A DNA stretch of 64,000 nt from NCBI RefSeq assembly GCF_005938645.2, contig NZ_CP042171.1, positions 620,001 through 684,000 on the forward strand, in the 5' to 3' direction. A program made the position numbers and the translations under genes. Position 1 is the first letter of the stretch; the number at the start of each line of letters is the position of its first letter. This stretch comes from Pedobacter sp. KBS0701 (GTDB taxonomy: Bacteria > Bacteroidota > Bacteroidia > Sphingobacteriales > Sphingobacteriaceae). This document shows, one piece after another, positions 56,027-64,000 of the stretch. Below the pieces are notes generated by a model. That model was not told the DNA's origin. It saw only the letters and a list, made by a program, of their open reading frames with translations, and searched no databases.

Positions 56027-56965
56027 TTAAACCAGCTTCATTTCTGCCAGTACACTATTCATATTTCTTACTGCTTCGGCACTTTTGTTAAATGCGGCCT
56101 GCTCATCTTCTGTCAATTTGAAATCGATAATTTTTTCCCATCCGCTGCGGCCGATAATTACAGGTACGCCTAAGCAGATATCTTCCTGTCCGTATTCTCC
56201 TTCAAGCGAGACGCAGCAGGTAAATAGTTTTTTTTCATCACGTAAAATGGCTTCAACCAGTGCTGCTCCGGCTGCTCCAGGTGCATACCATGCCGAAGTT
56301 CCGATTAAACCTGTTAAAGTAGCACCACCAACCATGGTATCAGCAGCAACTTTATCAAGCGTAACTTTATCCAGTAAGTTGCTTACTGGTAAACTTTGGT
56401 AAGTAGCTAAACGGGTTAGCGGAATCATGGTGGTATCACCGTGACCACCGATTACAAAACCCTGTAAATCGTTCGGGTTGCAGTTTAAAGCCTGAGATAA
56501 ATAGAATTTGAAACGTGAGCTATCCAAGGTTCCGCCCATACCGATAATGCGGTGTTTAGGTAAACCTAACGATTTTAAGGCGAGATAAGTCATGGTATCC
56601 ATCGGATTACTGATCACAATAAAAATCGCCTCTGGAGAGAATTTTAAAATATTTTCGGCAACGCCTTTCACTATACCTGCATTAATGCCGATCAGTTCTT
56701 CGCGGGTCATTCCCGGTTTACGTGGCAAACCCGAAGTAATCACCACTACATCAGAACCAACGGTTTTGCTGTAATCGGCAGTTACTCCTGTAATTTTAGT
56801 GTCGAAGCCCAAAAGGGTTGCAGTTTGCATCATGTCGATTGCTTTACCTTCGGCAAAACCTTCTTTAATATCCAATAAAACAAGTTCGTTCGCTAATTCT
56901 TTGCGGGCAATATTATCTGCACAAGTGGCACCAACTGCGCCTGCGCCAACAACCGTTACTTTCAT
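56027..56965 (-). CDS. mdh: Malate dehydrogenase
   Basis: 312 aa, LDH-like (type III) MDH. NAD-binding VVGAGAVGATCAD (about residues 4-16), ITSGLPRKPGMTREELIGIN (about 76-95; the active-site loop with Arg residues and two substrate-binding Arg), and VIGGHGDTTM with the catalytic His (about 172-181). The Arg in LPRKPGM selects malate/oxaloacetate over lactate/pyruvate. It serves the TCA cycle. Probable promoter at 57019-57048. Confidence 0.95.
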   Translation of the reverse strand: MKVTVVGAGAVGATCADNIARKELANELVLLDIKEGFAEGKAIDMMQTATLLGFDTKITGVTADYSKTVGSDVVVITSGLPRKPGMTREELIGINAGIVKGVAENILKFSPEAIFIVISNPMDTMTYLALKSLGLPKHRIIGMGGTLDSSRFKFYLSQALNCNPNDLQGFVIGGHGDTTMIPLTRLATYQSLPVSNLLDKVTLDKVAADTMVGGATLTGLIGTSAWYAPGAAGAALVEAILRDEKKLFTCCVSLEGEYGQEDICLGVPVIIGRSGWEKIIDFKLTEDEQAAFNKSAEAVRNMNSVLAEMKLV

Positions 56966-57018
56966 ATATTTATATTTTTAGTGGTTTGCAATCGTTAAAT
57001 ATCTATCGAAGGTAGAAA

Positions 57019-57048
57019 TAAATATAAGGTTTAAAAATGCTTTTCAAA
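57019..57048 (-). promoter_or_regulatory. mdh promoter
   Basis: On the minus strand: TTTG (forward CAAA at 57045-57048), an 18-bp spacer, then TATATTTA (forward TAAATATA at 57019-57026, one mismatch to TAnnTTTG), with a leader of about 45 nt. Confidence 0.45.
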
Positions 57049-57114
57049 ACTTTATAATTTAATCAGGGTTTACTTAGTAAGTATTAAACAGCGTTTTTTT
57101 TGTTCTAACAAATT

Positions 57115-57567
57115 ATGGAAAACAAGCCCATTTCTAATATCGATTATAAAGCCTTTGAGGGTAAATGGTATTCATTATATTCTATCCCGACCTTAATGGA
57201 TAAACATTGGAAACAAACCACCGAGACTTATACTTTGGCGGACGACGACCATTTTGATGTGTACACCACCTACCATAAAGATGGAAAACCCGAAGAAAAA
57301 TCGATCACCTCGAAACTGTTTTTTGACGAGGAAAAAGCTGATGGCGATATGAAAGCCCAGTTTTTATGGCCTTTTAAAATCGGTTACTGGATTATAGAGC
57401 TGGCTGATGATTATAGTTATGTAGTGGTTGGGCATCCCGATGAAAAATACCTCTTTATTATGGCCCGTAAACCTGAAATGGAAGCCGATTTATTGGTGCA
57501 TATTATAGAAAGATGCAGGCAGAAAGGATATGAGGTGAGTGAGTTGGTGAGTCAGGAGCACTTTTAA
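57115..57567 (+). CDS. Lipocalin family protein (Blc-like)
   Basis: 150 aa. The lipocalin start GKWYSLYSIPTLMDKHWKQT (about residues 16-35, G-x-W motif) and the later YWIIELADDYSYVVVGHPDEKYLFIMARKP region match the bacterial Blc/apolipoprotein-D-like group. No lipobox or signal peptide, unlike E. coli Blc, so it is probably cytoplasmic. It may bind a lipid or other hydrophobic ligand. Confidence 0.85.
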   Translation: MENKPISNIDYKAFEGKWYSLYSIPTLMDKHWKQTTETYTLADDDHFDVYTTYHKDGKPEEKSITSKLFFDEEKADGDMKAQFLWPFKIGYWIIELADDYSYVVVGHPDEKYLFIMARKPEMEADLLVHIIERCRQKGYEVSELVSQEHF

Positions 57568-57966
57568 CAAGTTTTCAGCTGGCGGTTTTCAGTTTCGCAT
57601 TACTAAAATGTTTGTCATTCTGGGCACAGCCAAGAATCTCATCATTATTTTAAAATGATTTATCAATTCAGTATGGAAAGCATTTACAGTAACGTTTGGG
57701 TTTTTACAGTCCCGCCCCCCGCTTCTGCTGATGAAAAATCAGCATCCCGCTACGGTCGGGTTTAGGTGGAGCGGAAGGTGCTACTATGCGTGGTAAATAA
57801 ACCCGATTGCAGTAAACATTCCGATCCTTCATCGGAATAAAACGGAAAGCGGGGCTGGAAACCGCCATAAAAAACCGAACCACTCATTTCCAAAAAATAA
57901 CAGGATAAAAAAGGTCAAAATGATAATGAGTTCGGTACTAATGCTTTGAAAAGCCCTATCAGGTCT
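57568..57966. other. Gap with dispersed repeats
   Basis: Contains the half element TGTCATTCTGGGCACAGCC (57612-57630) and the GGGTTTAGGTGG element at 57710-57866. No gene supported. Confidence 0.55.
57710..57866 (+). repeat. Dispersed element, GGGTTTAGGTGG family (complete)
   Basis: CCCGCCCCCCGCTTCTGCTG at the left, GGGTTTAGGTGG at 57758-57769, GTGCTACTATG, AAACCCGATTGCAG, CGATCCTTCATCGG, and GGAAAGCGGGGCTGG at the right. Left and right ends are inverted (CCCCGCTT/AAGCGGGG-like). It is the best copy to define the family. Confidence 0.65.
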
Positions 57967-58662
57967 TTAATTAGATGGTTTTGTAATTTTCTTAATCTCG
58001 TCCAGCGTATATACTTTATAAACAAAACCAAATCGCCTGGTGTTCTCTTCAACTGTTGTATCGAAACCTGCTTTCTTACGTCTTTGGTTTACGTTTTTAG
58101 CGTCTTTGATAGGGATAACATATTGGAAAAACTCCTTTTTACCTGTTTTTGAGTTAACAATCTGCAGAGAATAAACTTGTGTGCCATAAATCTGTTCCTT
58201 CCCTTCGCTGCTCAATTTTCTGTCTAACATCATTGCGGCATATTTAAAAGGCAGTTCTCCGCTTTTCCCCGCTTTTTCAATTAATGGGTAATATTTTGAA
58301 ATAATATCAGGATTATGCTGTATTACATAAAATACTGCTGTATTTGCTGGCTCGCCAACAAGTGTTTTTCCTGGATAACCATACTTTGCAACAATGGCTT
58401 CAACTTTTTTAAGATGAATGGAATCCATTTCCTTCATTATCATCCATTGACTTTTTTTAAGTACCTCTTTCGAATAATTAAATAATGCTGCAATAGTGTC
58501 TTTTCTTTTTTCAGAGGTTTCGGTATCTCCAAATTCTCTAATGCCTTGATCAAGTTGTAAAATAGAATCGAGTTGCTTTTTTAATTCTATATTAATCTGC
58601 TTTTGTGCAGATGCCATTGAGATGGTTCCAAAGATGAAGATAGAAAGTAAAATGAATTTCAT
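57967..58662 (-). CDS. Secreted DUF6624-type protein
   Basis: 231 aa from ATG 58662 (MKFILLSIFIFGTISMASAQ, a clear signal peptide). An in-frame start at 58740 would put 26 residues before it and is rejected. The mature part is helical, with YGYPGKTLVGEPANTAVFYVIQHN (quoted in part as YPGKTLVGEPANTAVFYVIQH, roughly mature residues 95-115), the hallmark of the DUF6624 family, and a C-terminal YGTQVYSLQ segment. Function unknown; found in many Bacteroidetes as a single gene. Confidence 0.78.
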   Translation of the reverse strand: MKFILLSIFIFGTISMASAQKQINIELKKQLDSILQLDQGIREFGDTETSEKRKDTIAALFNYSKEVLKKSQWMIMKEMDSIHLKKVEAIVAKYGYPGKTLVGEPANTAVFYVIQHNPDIISKYYPLIEKAGKSGELPFKYAAMMLDRKLSSEGKEQIYGTQVYSLQIVNSKTGKKEFFQYVIPIKDAKNVNQRRKKAGFDTTVEENTRRFGFVYKVYTLDEIKKITKPSN

Positions 58663-58804
58663 GGCGTATGTTGGCAATTTTGACTTATAGTATACTCCTA
58701 AAATAATAGTTTTTTGATTGATATCTTTCTTGTTAAGCAAGGTTAACTTAATTTAACAAGCTGTTAGCATATCTTCCCCATTGGTGACGTTAAATACTAG
58801 ATTA

Positions 58805-58849
58805 ATTAACCGCGCACTTAGATGCACTCAGGTGACTTGGGTGGTTAAT
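58805..58849. repeat. Palindrome TTAACC...GGTGGTTAA
   Basis: ATTAACC at the left and GGTTAAT at the right enclose CACTTAG / AGGTGACTTGGG. It has the same words as the 3093-3147 palindrome (CTAAGGTGGTTAA) but with more mismatches. Confidence 0.45.
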
Positions 58850-59162
58850 ATTATTTAGAAGAGACGGGTTCGGTGCTTTTAGGTTATGAAAGTTCCGCTA
58901 TCCGCTTCAAAGCCTTGGCTCGTTCCTCACCTGCGGGTTTTACGCTGCTATCGGGTTTATTAAACAAAAGTCATTTGTTTTTAACATCCAGACTTCTCAG
59001 GGTTTTTAAAACCTGCGAGGTTTGTTGCCTGATCCTCGTTTGCAAACGTAGACTATTTTAAGTTCTGTGTACATACTTTTGCATTGCAATAACGAAATAT
59101 ATTTTTTCTTTTATACCACATTTTGTTGATAAAACGATGACAGCATCAACCCTCAAATTCCC

Positions 59163-59170
59163 TATTTTTG
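59163..59170 (+). promoter_or_regulatory. dnaE -7 element, decides the dnaE start
   Basis: TATTTTTG is an exact TAnnTTTG. The transcript would begin about 59177, downstream of the first in-frame start at 59168. That start therefore cannot be used from this promoter, and ATG 59216 is favoured. No -33 TTTG is present at the right distance. Confidence 0.5.
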
Positions 59171-59215
59171 AAGAACCGTTATTATTCTACAACGGTTAAT
59201 TCTTTGCCGCACAAT

Positions 59216-62200
59216 ATGTACTTAATTTTTGATACTGAAACCACGGGTTTGCCCCGCAATTACAATGCACCTATTACCGATACGGATAACTGGCCGCGTT
59301 GTATACAAATTGCCTGGCAATTGCACGATGAGATGGGGAGATTGGTTGAGCATCAGGATTATCTGGTTAAACCAGAGGGATTTAACATTCCGTATGATGC
59401 AGAACGGATCCACGGTATTTCGACCGAACTTGCTGCCGAGCAGGGGATTGGTTTTGACGAAATGCTGGCTAAGTTTAACGAAGTTTTAAACAAAGCCAAA
59501 TTTATTGTAGGGCAGAATGTTGGCTTCGATGTAAACATTATGGGCTGCGAATTTTACCGTTTTGGTGTAGCCAACCGCCTGGCCGAAATGCCTGTTTTGG
59601 ATACCTGTACTGAAGTTACCGCACAGCTTTTACAATTGCCTGGAGGTAGGGGTGGTAAATTTAAACTGCCAACCTTAACAGAATTGCATTCTTACTTATT
59701 TGGCGTTCCTTTTAACGAAGCCCACAATGCTACTGCCGATGTGGAGGCAACCACGCGTTGTTTCCTGGAGCTGGTAAAAAGAGAGGTTTTCAAAAAAGAA
59801 GAACTGCTTGTTGATGTTGAATATTTCCCACGCTTCAGGGAAGTAAATCCTGGTACTATTGAAGGAGTTGGTTTAAAACACATCAACCTAAAAGCCGCAT
59901 CTGATGAAATCCGCAAACGCCAGCAAAAAACAGAGGGCAGCGGAATTTCTAAACAAACGTTAGCAGGTAATAAACAAGAGCTTGCTGCAGCAACTTTTGT
60001 ACATTTGCATAACCACACCCAGTTTTCGGTATTGCAGAGTACCATCAGTATTCCCGATCTGGTAAAAGCGGCAGCTGCACAAAAAATGCCTGCGGTAGCG
60101 ATGACCGATCATGCGAATATGATGGGGGCTTTCCACTTTGTTAACCATGTTTTAAACCATAATAAAGCTGCCGAAGCTAAAAACGCAGCTGCTATTGAAG
60201 CGGGCGAGCGCCCAACTGAAGTGGTAATGACGCCTATTGTTGGGGTAGAATTTTTTGTTTGTAATAACCATTTAGACCGCACGGCAAAAGACAACGGTTA
60301 CCAGATGGTACTGTTGGCGAAGAACAAAAAAGGCTATCATAATTTAGCTAAAATGTCGTCTATAGCCTATACCAAAGGTTTTTATTACGTCCCACGTATC
60401 GATAGACAGGTAATTGAACAGTACAAAGAAGATATTATTGTCCTTTCTGGAAACCTTTCAGGAGAGATTTCGAATAAAATATTGAACCTCGGCGAAAATC
60501 AGGCAGAAGAGGCTTTACTTTGGTGGAAAGCTCAGTTTGGTGATGATTTTTACGTAGAGGTAATGCGCCACAACCAGGAAGATGAAGACCGTGTAAACGA
60601 AACTTTAATTGCCCTGGCCAATAAACATGCGGTTAAACTGGTAGCCACCAATAACACCTATTACATTAATAAAAAGGATGCCAACGCGCACGATATTTTA
60701 CTTTGTGTAAAAGACGGTGAAAAACAGGCTACGCCGATCGGTCGCGGTCGCGGTTACCGTTATGGATTGCCAAACCAGGAGTACTACTTCAAATCGGGCG
60801 ATGAAATGAAGACGCTTTTTGCCGACCTGCCCGAGGCAATCCTGAATATTCAGGAAATTCTTGATAAAATTGAAATTTACAAACTTGCCCGCGAGGTACT
60901 CTTACCGAAATTCGATATTCCTGAAGAATTTTTGGTTGCCGAGGATGAAGCCGACGGTGGAAAACGCGGAGAGAATAAGTTTTTACGTCACCTTACTTAC
61001 GAAGGAGCTAAAAAACGTTATGGTACGTTAACCCCCGAGGTTACTGAACGTTTAGACTTTGAATTACAAACCATTGAGAAAACAGGTTATCCGGGTTATT
61101 TCCTGATCGTACAGGATTTTATTGCCGAAGCCCGGCGAAGAGACGTTTCAGTAGGTCCTGGGCGTGGTTCTGCTGCCGGTTCGGTGGTTGCCTACTGCCT
61201 GTGGATTACGAATATCGATCCGATTAAGTACGATCTCCTTTTTGAGCGTTTCTTAAATCCCGATCGTGTATCCATGCCCGATATCGATATCGATTTTGAT
61301 GACGAGGGCCGGGGCCGCGTAATGGAATACGTAATCAATAAATACGGTTCCAGCCAGGTGGCGCAGATTATTACCTACGGAACCATGGCGGCAAAATCTT
61401 CTATCCGGGATACGGCCCGTGTATTGGATCTGCCACTTTTCGAGGCCGATAAAATTGCCAAGCTGATCCCGAACATGAAGCTGGCCAAAATCTTTACCCT
61501 CGATGAAAAGAGTTTAAAAGATGCTTTGCGCCCCGATGAATACGAACGTGTAGTAGAGTTAAAAAACTTAGGCAGTTTAAAAGATTTAAGTGCCGAAACC
61601 ATACAACAGGCACAGATTTTAGAAGGATCATTGAGGAATACAGGTATTCACGCCTGTGGGGTAATTATTACACCGAGTGATATTACCAATTTCGTTCCCG
61701 TATCCGTAGCCAAAGATTCTGATTTATACGTTACCCAGTTTGATAACTCCGTTGTAGAAAGCGCAGGTTTATTAAAAATGGACTTCCTGGGGTTAAAAAC
61801 CTTAACCCTGATTAAGGATACTGTAAAACTGGTAAAGAAACGACATGGCATCGACCTTAATCCGGATAATTTCCCGATTGATGATGTAATGACTTACGAA
61901 CTTTTCCAGCGTGGTGAAACCATCGGTATCTTCCAGTACGAGAGTCCGGGTATGCAGAAGTACATGAAAGAACTTAAGCCAACGGTTTTTGACGATTTAA
62001 TTGCCATGAACGCCTTATACCGCCCTGGACCGATGGAGTATATCCCAAGTTTCGTGCGTCGTAAAAATGGTGAGGAAGAAATCAAATATGATTTAGATGC
62101 CTGCGAAGAATACCTGAAAGAAACTTATGGTATTACCGTTTACCAGGAACAGGTAATGCTTTTATCGCAGAAACTGGCCGGATTTACCAAAGGTGAGGCC

Positions 62201-63649
62201 GATGTACTGCGTAAGGCGATGGGTAAGAAACAGAAAGATGTTCTGGATAAAATGAAACCTAAATTTGTGAAGCAGGCGGCCGAAAAAGGTCATGATGCTG
62301 CAACTTTAGAAAAAATATGGAAAGATTGGGAAGCTTTTGCATCCTACGCTTTCAACAAATCGCACTCTACCTGTTATGCCTGGATTGCTTATCAAACAGC
62401 ATATTTAAAGGCGCATTACCCTGCCGAATATATGGCCGCGGTACTTTCGAATAACATGAGTGATATTAAACAGGTGGCTTTCTTTATGGAAGAATGTCGC
62501 CAGATGAGTGTTACCGTATTAGGGCCTGATGTTAACGAATCTGATCTTAAATTTTCAGTAAATGCCAAAGGTGAAGTCCGTTTTGGAATGTCGGCAGTAA
62601 AAGGTGTGGGCGAAAAGGCGGTAGAAAGTATTATAGAAGAAAGACTGGCAAATGGGCCTTATAATAGTGTTTACGATTTTGCTAAGCGCTCTAATACCCG
62701 CATTGTAAATAAAAAGGCTTATGAGAGTTTTGTATACAGCGGGGCTTTCGATGCATTTGGCGGACACAGGGCACAATATTTCTATATCGGGCCGAATGAT
62801 AAAATGAATGGCATTGAAAAGATTATTAAATATGCCAACGACTTCCAAAATAACGAAAGCACTTCTCAGGCTTCATTGTTCGGTGGATCAAAAGCCGATC
62901 TGATTTTAGAACCTAGTTTGCCTGTTTCTCCGGAGTGGGCTTTAATGGACAGACTGAAGTATGAAAAAGATGCCATCGGGATTTTCCTTTCCGGTCATCC
63001 ACTGGATAACTATAAACTCGAACTCGATAAATTCTGCACCCATGGTGTGAGGCAACTCAGTATTATTAACAAGGTACGCATGGGCGATAGTAATGAAGAG
63101 GTTCTGGCAGAGTTCGAAAAACTTAAAAACCGCGAGCTTTGCGTAGGTGGCTTAGTGGTAGCGGCATCGCAACGCATTACCAAAACCGGTAAACCATTCG
63201 GAACTTTTGTTTTCGAAGATTATGAAGACGCCAGCGAAATGGCCTTGTTTGGTGAAGATTTTCTAAAATTTAAATCGTTTTTAACCGAAGGATATTTCCT
63301 GCAGATCAGAGGAAGGGTAGGTGAACGTTTTGGAAAAGCAGGCGATTGGGAGTTTAAAATTACCTCAATCAACCTGATGTCTGAACTACGGGATAAATTA
63401 GCGAAGAGTTTAACTATTCAGGTGCCTATTGAGCGGGTTAACGATCAATTAATGCGAGAAATTGAGGCGATATTAGCAGACAATAAGGCAAACTCCGAAC
63501 AGCAGAACTGTCAACTTAACTTCGCTGTTTTTGATAGCGAAAAGCAGATTATGCTCGATTTACCTTCTAAAAATTTAAAAATAAACCCCAACAATAAGTT
63601 CTTAGAACAATTGATGGGAATGAATGTTGTAAATTACAAGCTGAACTAG
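59216..63649 (+). CDS. dnaE: DNA polymerase III subunit alpha with N-terminal proofreading exonuclease
   Basis: 1477 aa from ATG 59216 (MYLIFDTETTGLPRNY). Residues 1-200: DEDDh exonuclease, with FDTETTG (ExoI), GQNVGFDVNIMG (ExoII) and HNATADVEATTR (ExoIII). About 265-470: PHP domain with intact metal motifs HLHNHTQFS and AMTDHANMMG. Then the polymerase core with the catalytic acidic triad in PDIDIDFDDEGR (about 692-703), HhH and OB-fold regions. It is the replicative polymerase. Unlike in E. coli, proofreading is fused in cis to the N-terminus. In PolC the exonuclease is inserted within PHP; here it precedes it. This is the arrangement I know from many Bacteroidetes. Confidence 0.93.
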   Translation: MYLIFDTETTGLPRNYNAPITDTDNWPRCIQIAWQLHDEMGRLVEHQDYLVKPEGFNIPYDAERIHGISTELAAEQGIGFDEMLAKFNEVLNKAKFIVGQNVGFDVNIMGCEFYRFGVANRLAEMPVLDTCTEVTAQLLQLPGGRGGKFKLPTLTELHSYLFGVPFNEAHNATADVEATTRCFLELVKREVFKKEELLVDVEYFPRFREVNPGTIEGVGLKHINLKAASDEIRKRQQKTEGSGISKQTLAGNKQELAAATFVHLHNHTQFSVLQSTISIPDLVKAAAAQKMPAVAMTDHANMMGAFHFVNHVLNHNKAAEAKNAAAIEAGERPTEVVMTPIVGVEFFVCNNHLDRTAKDNGYQMVLLAKNKKGYHNLAKMSSIAYTKGFYYVPRIDRQVIEQYKEDIIVLSGNLSGEISNKILNLGENQAEEALLWWKAQFGDDFYVEVMRHNQEDEDRVNETLIALANKHAVKLVATNNTYYINKKDANAHDILLCVKDGEKQATPIGRGRGYRYGLPNQEYYFKSGDEMKTLFADLPEAILNIQEILDKIEIYKLAREVLLPKFDIPEEFLVAEDEADGGKRGENKFLRHLTYEGAKKRYGTLTPEVTERLDFELQTIEKTGYPGYFLIVQDFIAEARRRDVSVGPGRGSAAGSVVAYCLWITNIDPIKYDLLFERFLNPDRVSMPDIDIDFDDEGRGRVMEYVINKYGSSQVAQIITYGTMAAKSSIRDTARVLDLPLFEADKIAKLIPNMKLAKIFTLDEKSLKDALRPDEYERVVELKNLGSLKDLSAETIQQAQILEGSLRNTGIHACGVIITPSDITNFVPVSVAKDSDLYVTQFDNSVVESAGLLKMDFLGLKTLTLIKDTVKLVKKRHGIDLNPDNFPIDDVMTYELFQRGETIGIFQYESPGMQKYMKELKPTVFDDLIAMNALYRPGPMEYIPSFVRRKNGEEEIKYDLDACEEYLKETYGITVYQEQVMLLSQKLAGFTKGEADVLRKAMGKKQKDVLDKMKPKFVKQAAEKGHDAATLEKIWKDWEAFASYAFNKSHSTCYAWIAYQTAYLKAHYPAEYMAAVLSNNMSDIKQVAFFMEECRQMSVTVLGPDVNESDLKFSVNAKGEVRFGMSAVKGVGEKAVESIIEERLANGPYNSVYDFAKRSNTRIVNKKAYESFVYSGAFDAFGGHRAQYFYIGPNDKMNGIEKIIKYANDFQNNESTSQASLFGGSKADLILEPSLPVSPEWALMDRLKYEKDAIGIFLSGHPLDNYKLELDKFCTHGVRQLSIINKVRMGDSNEEVLAEFEKLKNRELCVGGLVVAASQRITKTGKPFGTFVFEDYEDASEMALFGEDFLKFKSFLTEGYFLQIRGRVGERFGKAGDWEFKITSINLMSELRDKLAKSLTIQVPIERVNDQLMREIEAILADNKANSEQQNCQLNFAVFDSEKQIMLDLPSKNLKINPNNKFLEQLMGMNVVNYKLN

Positions 63650-63720
63650 GCATAGGGCATAGTGTTTAAAGCATGGAGGCTTAAAATTACACTATGCACT
63701 AAGCTCATTGCCCTATGCCT
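63650..63720. repeat. Palindrome GGCATAGGGCATAGTGT...ACACTATGCAC...GCCCTATGCC
   Basis: GGCATAGGGCATAGTGT (about 63650-63666) is inverted as ACACTATGCACTAAGC-TCATTGCCCTATGCC (63690-63720), with an interruption. Same architecture as the palindromes after other genes, with different words. It would end or protect the dnaE transcript. Confidence 0.6.
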
Positions 63721-63731
63721 CTCCCTCAAAA

Positions 63732-63748
63732 TAATGTCAAATTGACAT
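63732..63748. promoter_or_regulatory. Perfect palindrome upstream of trxA (candidate operator)
   Basis: AATGTCAA-A-TTGACATT is a perfect 8-bp inverted repeat around one base. It ends 31 bp upstream of the -7 element of trxA, a typical activator or repressor site. The binding protein is not identifiable. Confidence 0.5.
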
Positions 63749-63779
63749 TACAGATGTTATGGCATTACAATTGAATACA

Positions 63780-63787
63780 TATATTTG
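63780..63787 (+). promoter_or_regulatory. trxA -7 element
   Basis: TATATTTG (exact) 18 bp before the ATG at 63806. No TTTG occurs 19-21 bp further upstream, so the promoter may depend on an activator at the upstream palindrome. Confidence 0.55.
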
Positions 63788-63805
63788 AACATAAAAAAAA
63801 TAATT

Positions 63806-64000
63806 ATGGCATTAGAAATCACAGATGCAAACTTCGAGGAGCTTGTATTAAAATCAGATAAACCCGTATTAGTAGATTTTTGGGCAGAATGGTGTGGCCC
63901 TTGTCGCATGGTTGGTCCAGTTGTAGAAGAAATCGCGAAAGAATATGATGGTAAAGCGGTAGTTGGAAAAGTAAACGTTGATAACAATCCTCAAATCTCG
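63806..64000 (+). CDS. trxA: Thioredoxin (3' end beyond window)
   Basis: 65 codons are inside the window, [20 protein letters not shown] then [20 protein letters not shown] with the active-site WCGPC (Cys about 31 and 34). The frame is open to the right edge. No signal peptide, so cytoplasmic. It reduces disulphides using thioredoxin reductase. It follows dnaE after a palindrome and has its own promoter. Confidence 0.93.
   Translation, partial: MALEITDANFEELVLKSDKPVLVDFWAEWCGPCRMVGPVVEEIAKEYDGKAVVGKVNVDNNPQIS

Larger units (their letters stand above)
58663..59215. other. Gap upstream of dnaE
   Basis: Contains the TTAACC...GGTGGTTAA palindrome (58805-58849), a stretch with ATCCGCTTCAAAGCCTTGGC and TATCGGGTTTATTAAAC (about 58900-58966) that is reminiscent of the GGGTTTAGGTGG family but too decayed to assign, and the dnaE -7 element. 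No gene supported. Confidence 0.5.

Overview
The window is chromosomal DNA of a Bacteroidetes bacterium, most likely a Sphingobacteriaceae member close to Pedobacter. The evidence is the promoter grammar (TAnnTTTG -7 boxes, some with a TTTG-like -33 box about 20 bp upstream), the general absence of Shine-Dalgarno sequences, and family markers such as GLPGLI, DUF3467, DUF6496, DUF4136, SGNH lipoproteins, FadL porins and an exonuclease-fused DnaE. The gene order rpsU - xer recombinase - hpf - tRNA(Thr,Tyr,Gly,Thr) - tuf - tRNA-Trp - secE - nusG ... rplK-rplA-rplJ-rplL-rpoB-rpoC also fits. No rRNA, CRISPR array, prophage or intact insertion sequence was seen.

Layout. 1-5.4 kb: an edge-truncated bifunctional aminolipid acyltransferase (OlsF-like), a helix-hairpin-helix protein, a 1.5-kb repeat-rich gene-free stretch and an acyl-CoA dehydrogenase. 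5.6-11.6 kb: small proteins, then the translation cluster (rpsU, recombinase, hpf, five tRNAs, tuf, secE, nusG). 11.6-16.6 kb: an accessory island between nusG and rplK, genes that are normally neighbours. 16.6-27.3 kb: ribosomal proteins L11, L1, L10, L7/L12 and RNA polymerase beta and beta'. 27.3-43.9 kb: mixed housekeeping and envelope genes (FadL porin, SGNH lipoprotein, miaA, cca, Sua5-type synthase, dapD, glycosyltransferase, TlpA-like thioredoxin, guanine deaminase, Skp-like lipoprotein). 43.9-64 kb: gyrB, bestrophin, a UspA-like protein, a two-component system, truncated haemoglobin, S41 peptidase, AraC regulator, malate dehydrogenase, lipocalin, dnaE and the start of trxA.

The most unusual region is the nusG-rplK island. 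It holds one intact lipoprotein with an HExxH zincin motif, followed closely by a small secreted protein. Around it are decayed copies of the same two-gene cassette: a zincin pseudogene that lost its lipobox cysteine and its middle, a second small secreted protein, a duplicated 3' fragment of nusG carrying a nonsense codon, a C-terminal zincin remnant, and a paralogue of the small secreted protein. The pattern of near-constant N-terminus, variable C-terminal tip and a dedicated downstream partner resembles toxin/immunity or protease/inhibitor arrays. Function is inferred, not shown. rplK has its own promoter after the island.

Other points of note are exact AGGAGG sequences before only rpsU and hpf, both encoding ribosome-binding proteins; a perfect 18-bp palindrome overlapping the -33 box of a FadL-type porin; a palindrome upstream of trxA; and several families of dispersed intergenic inverted repeats.
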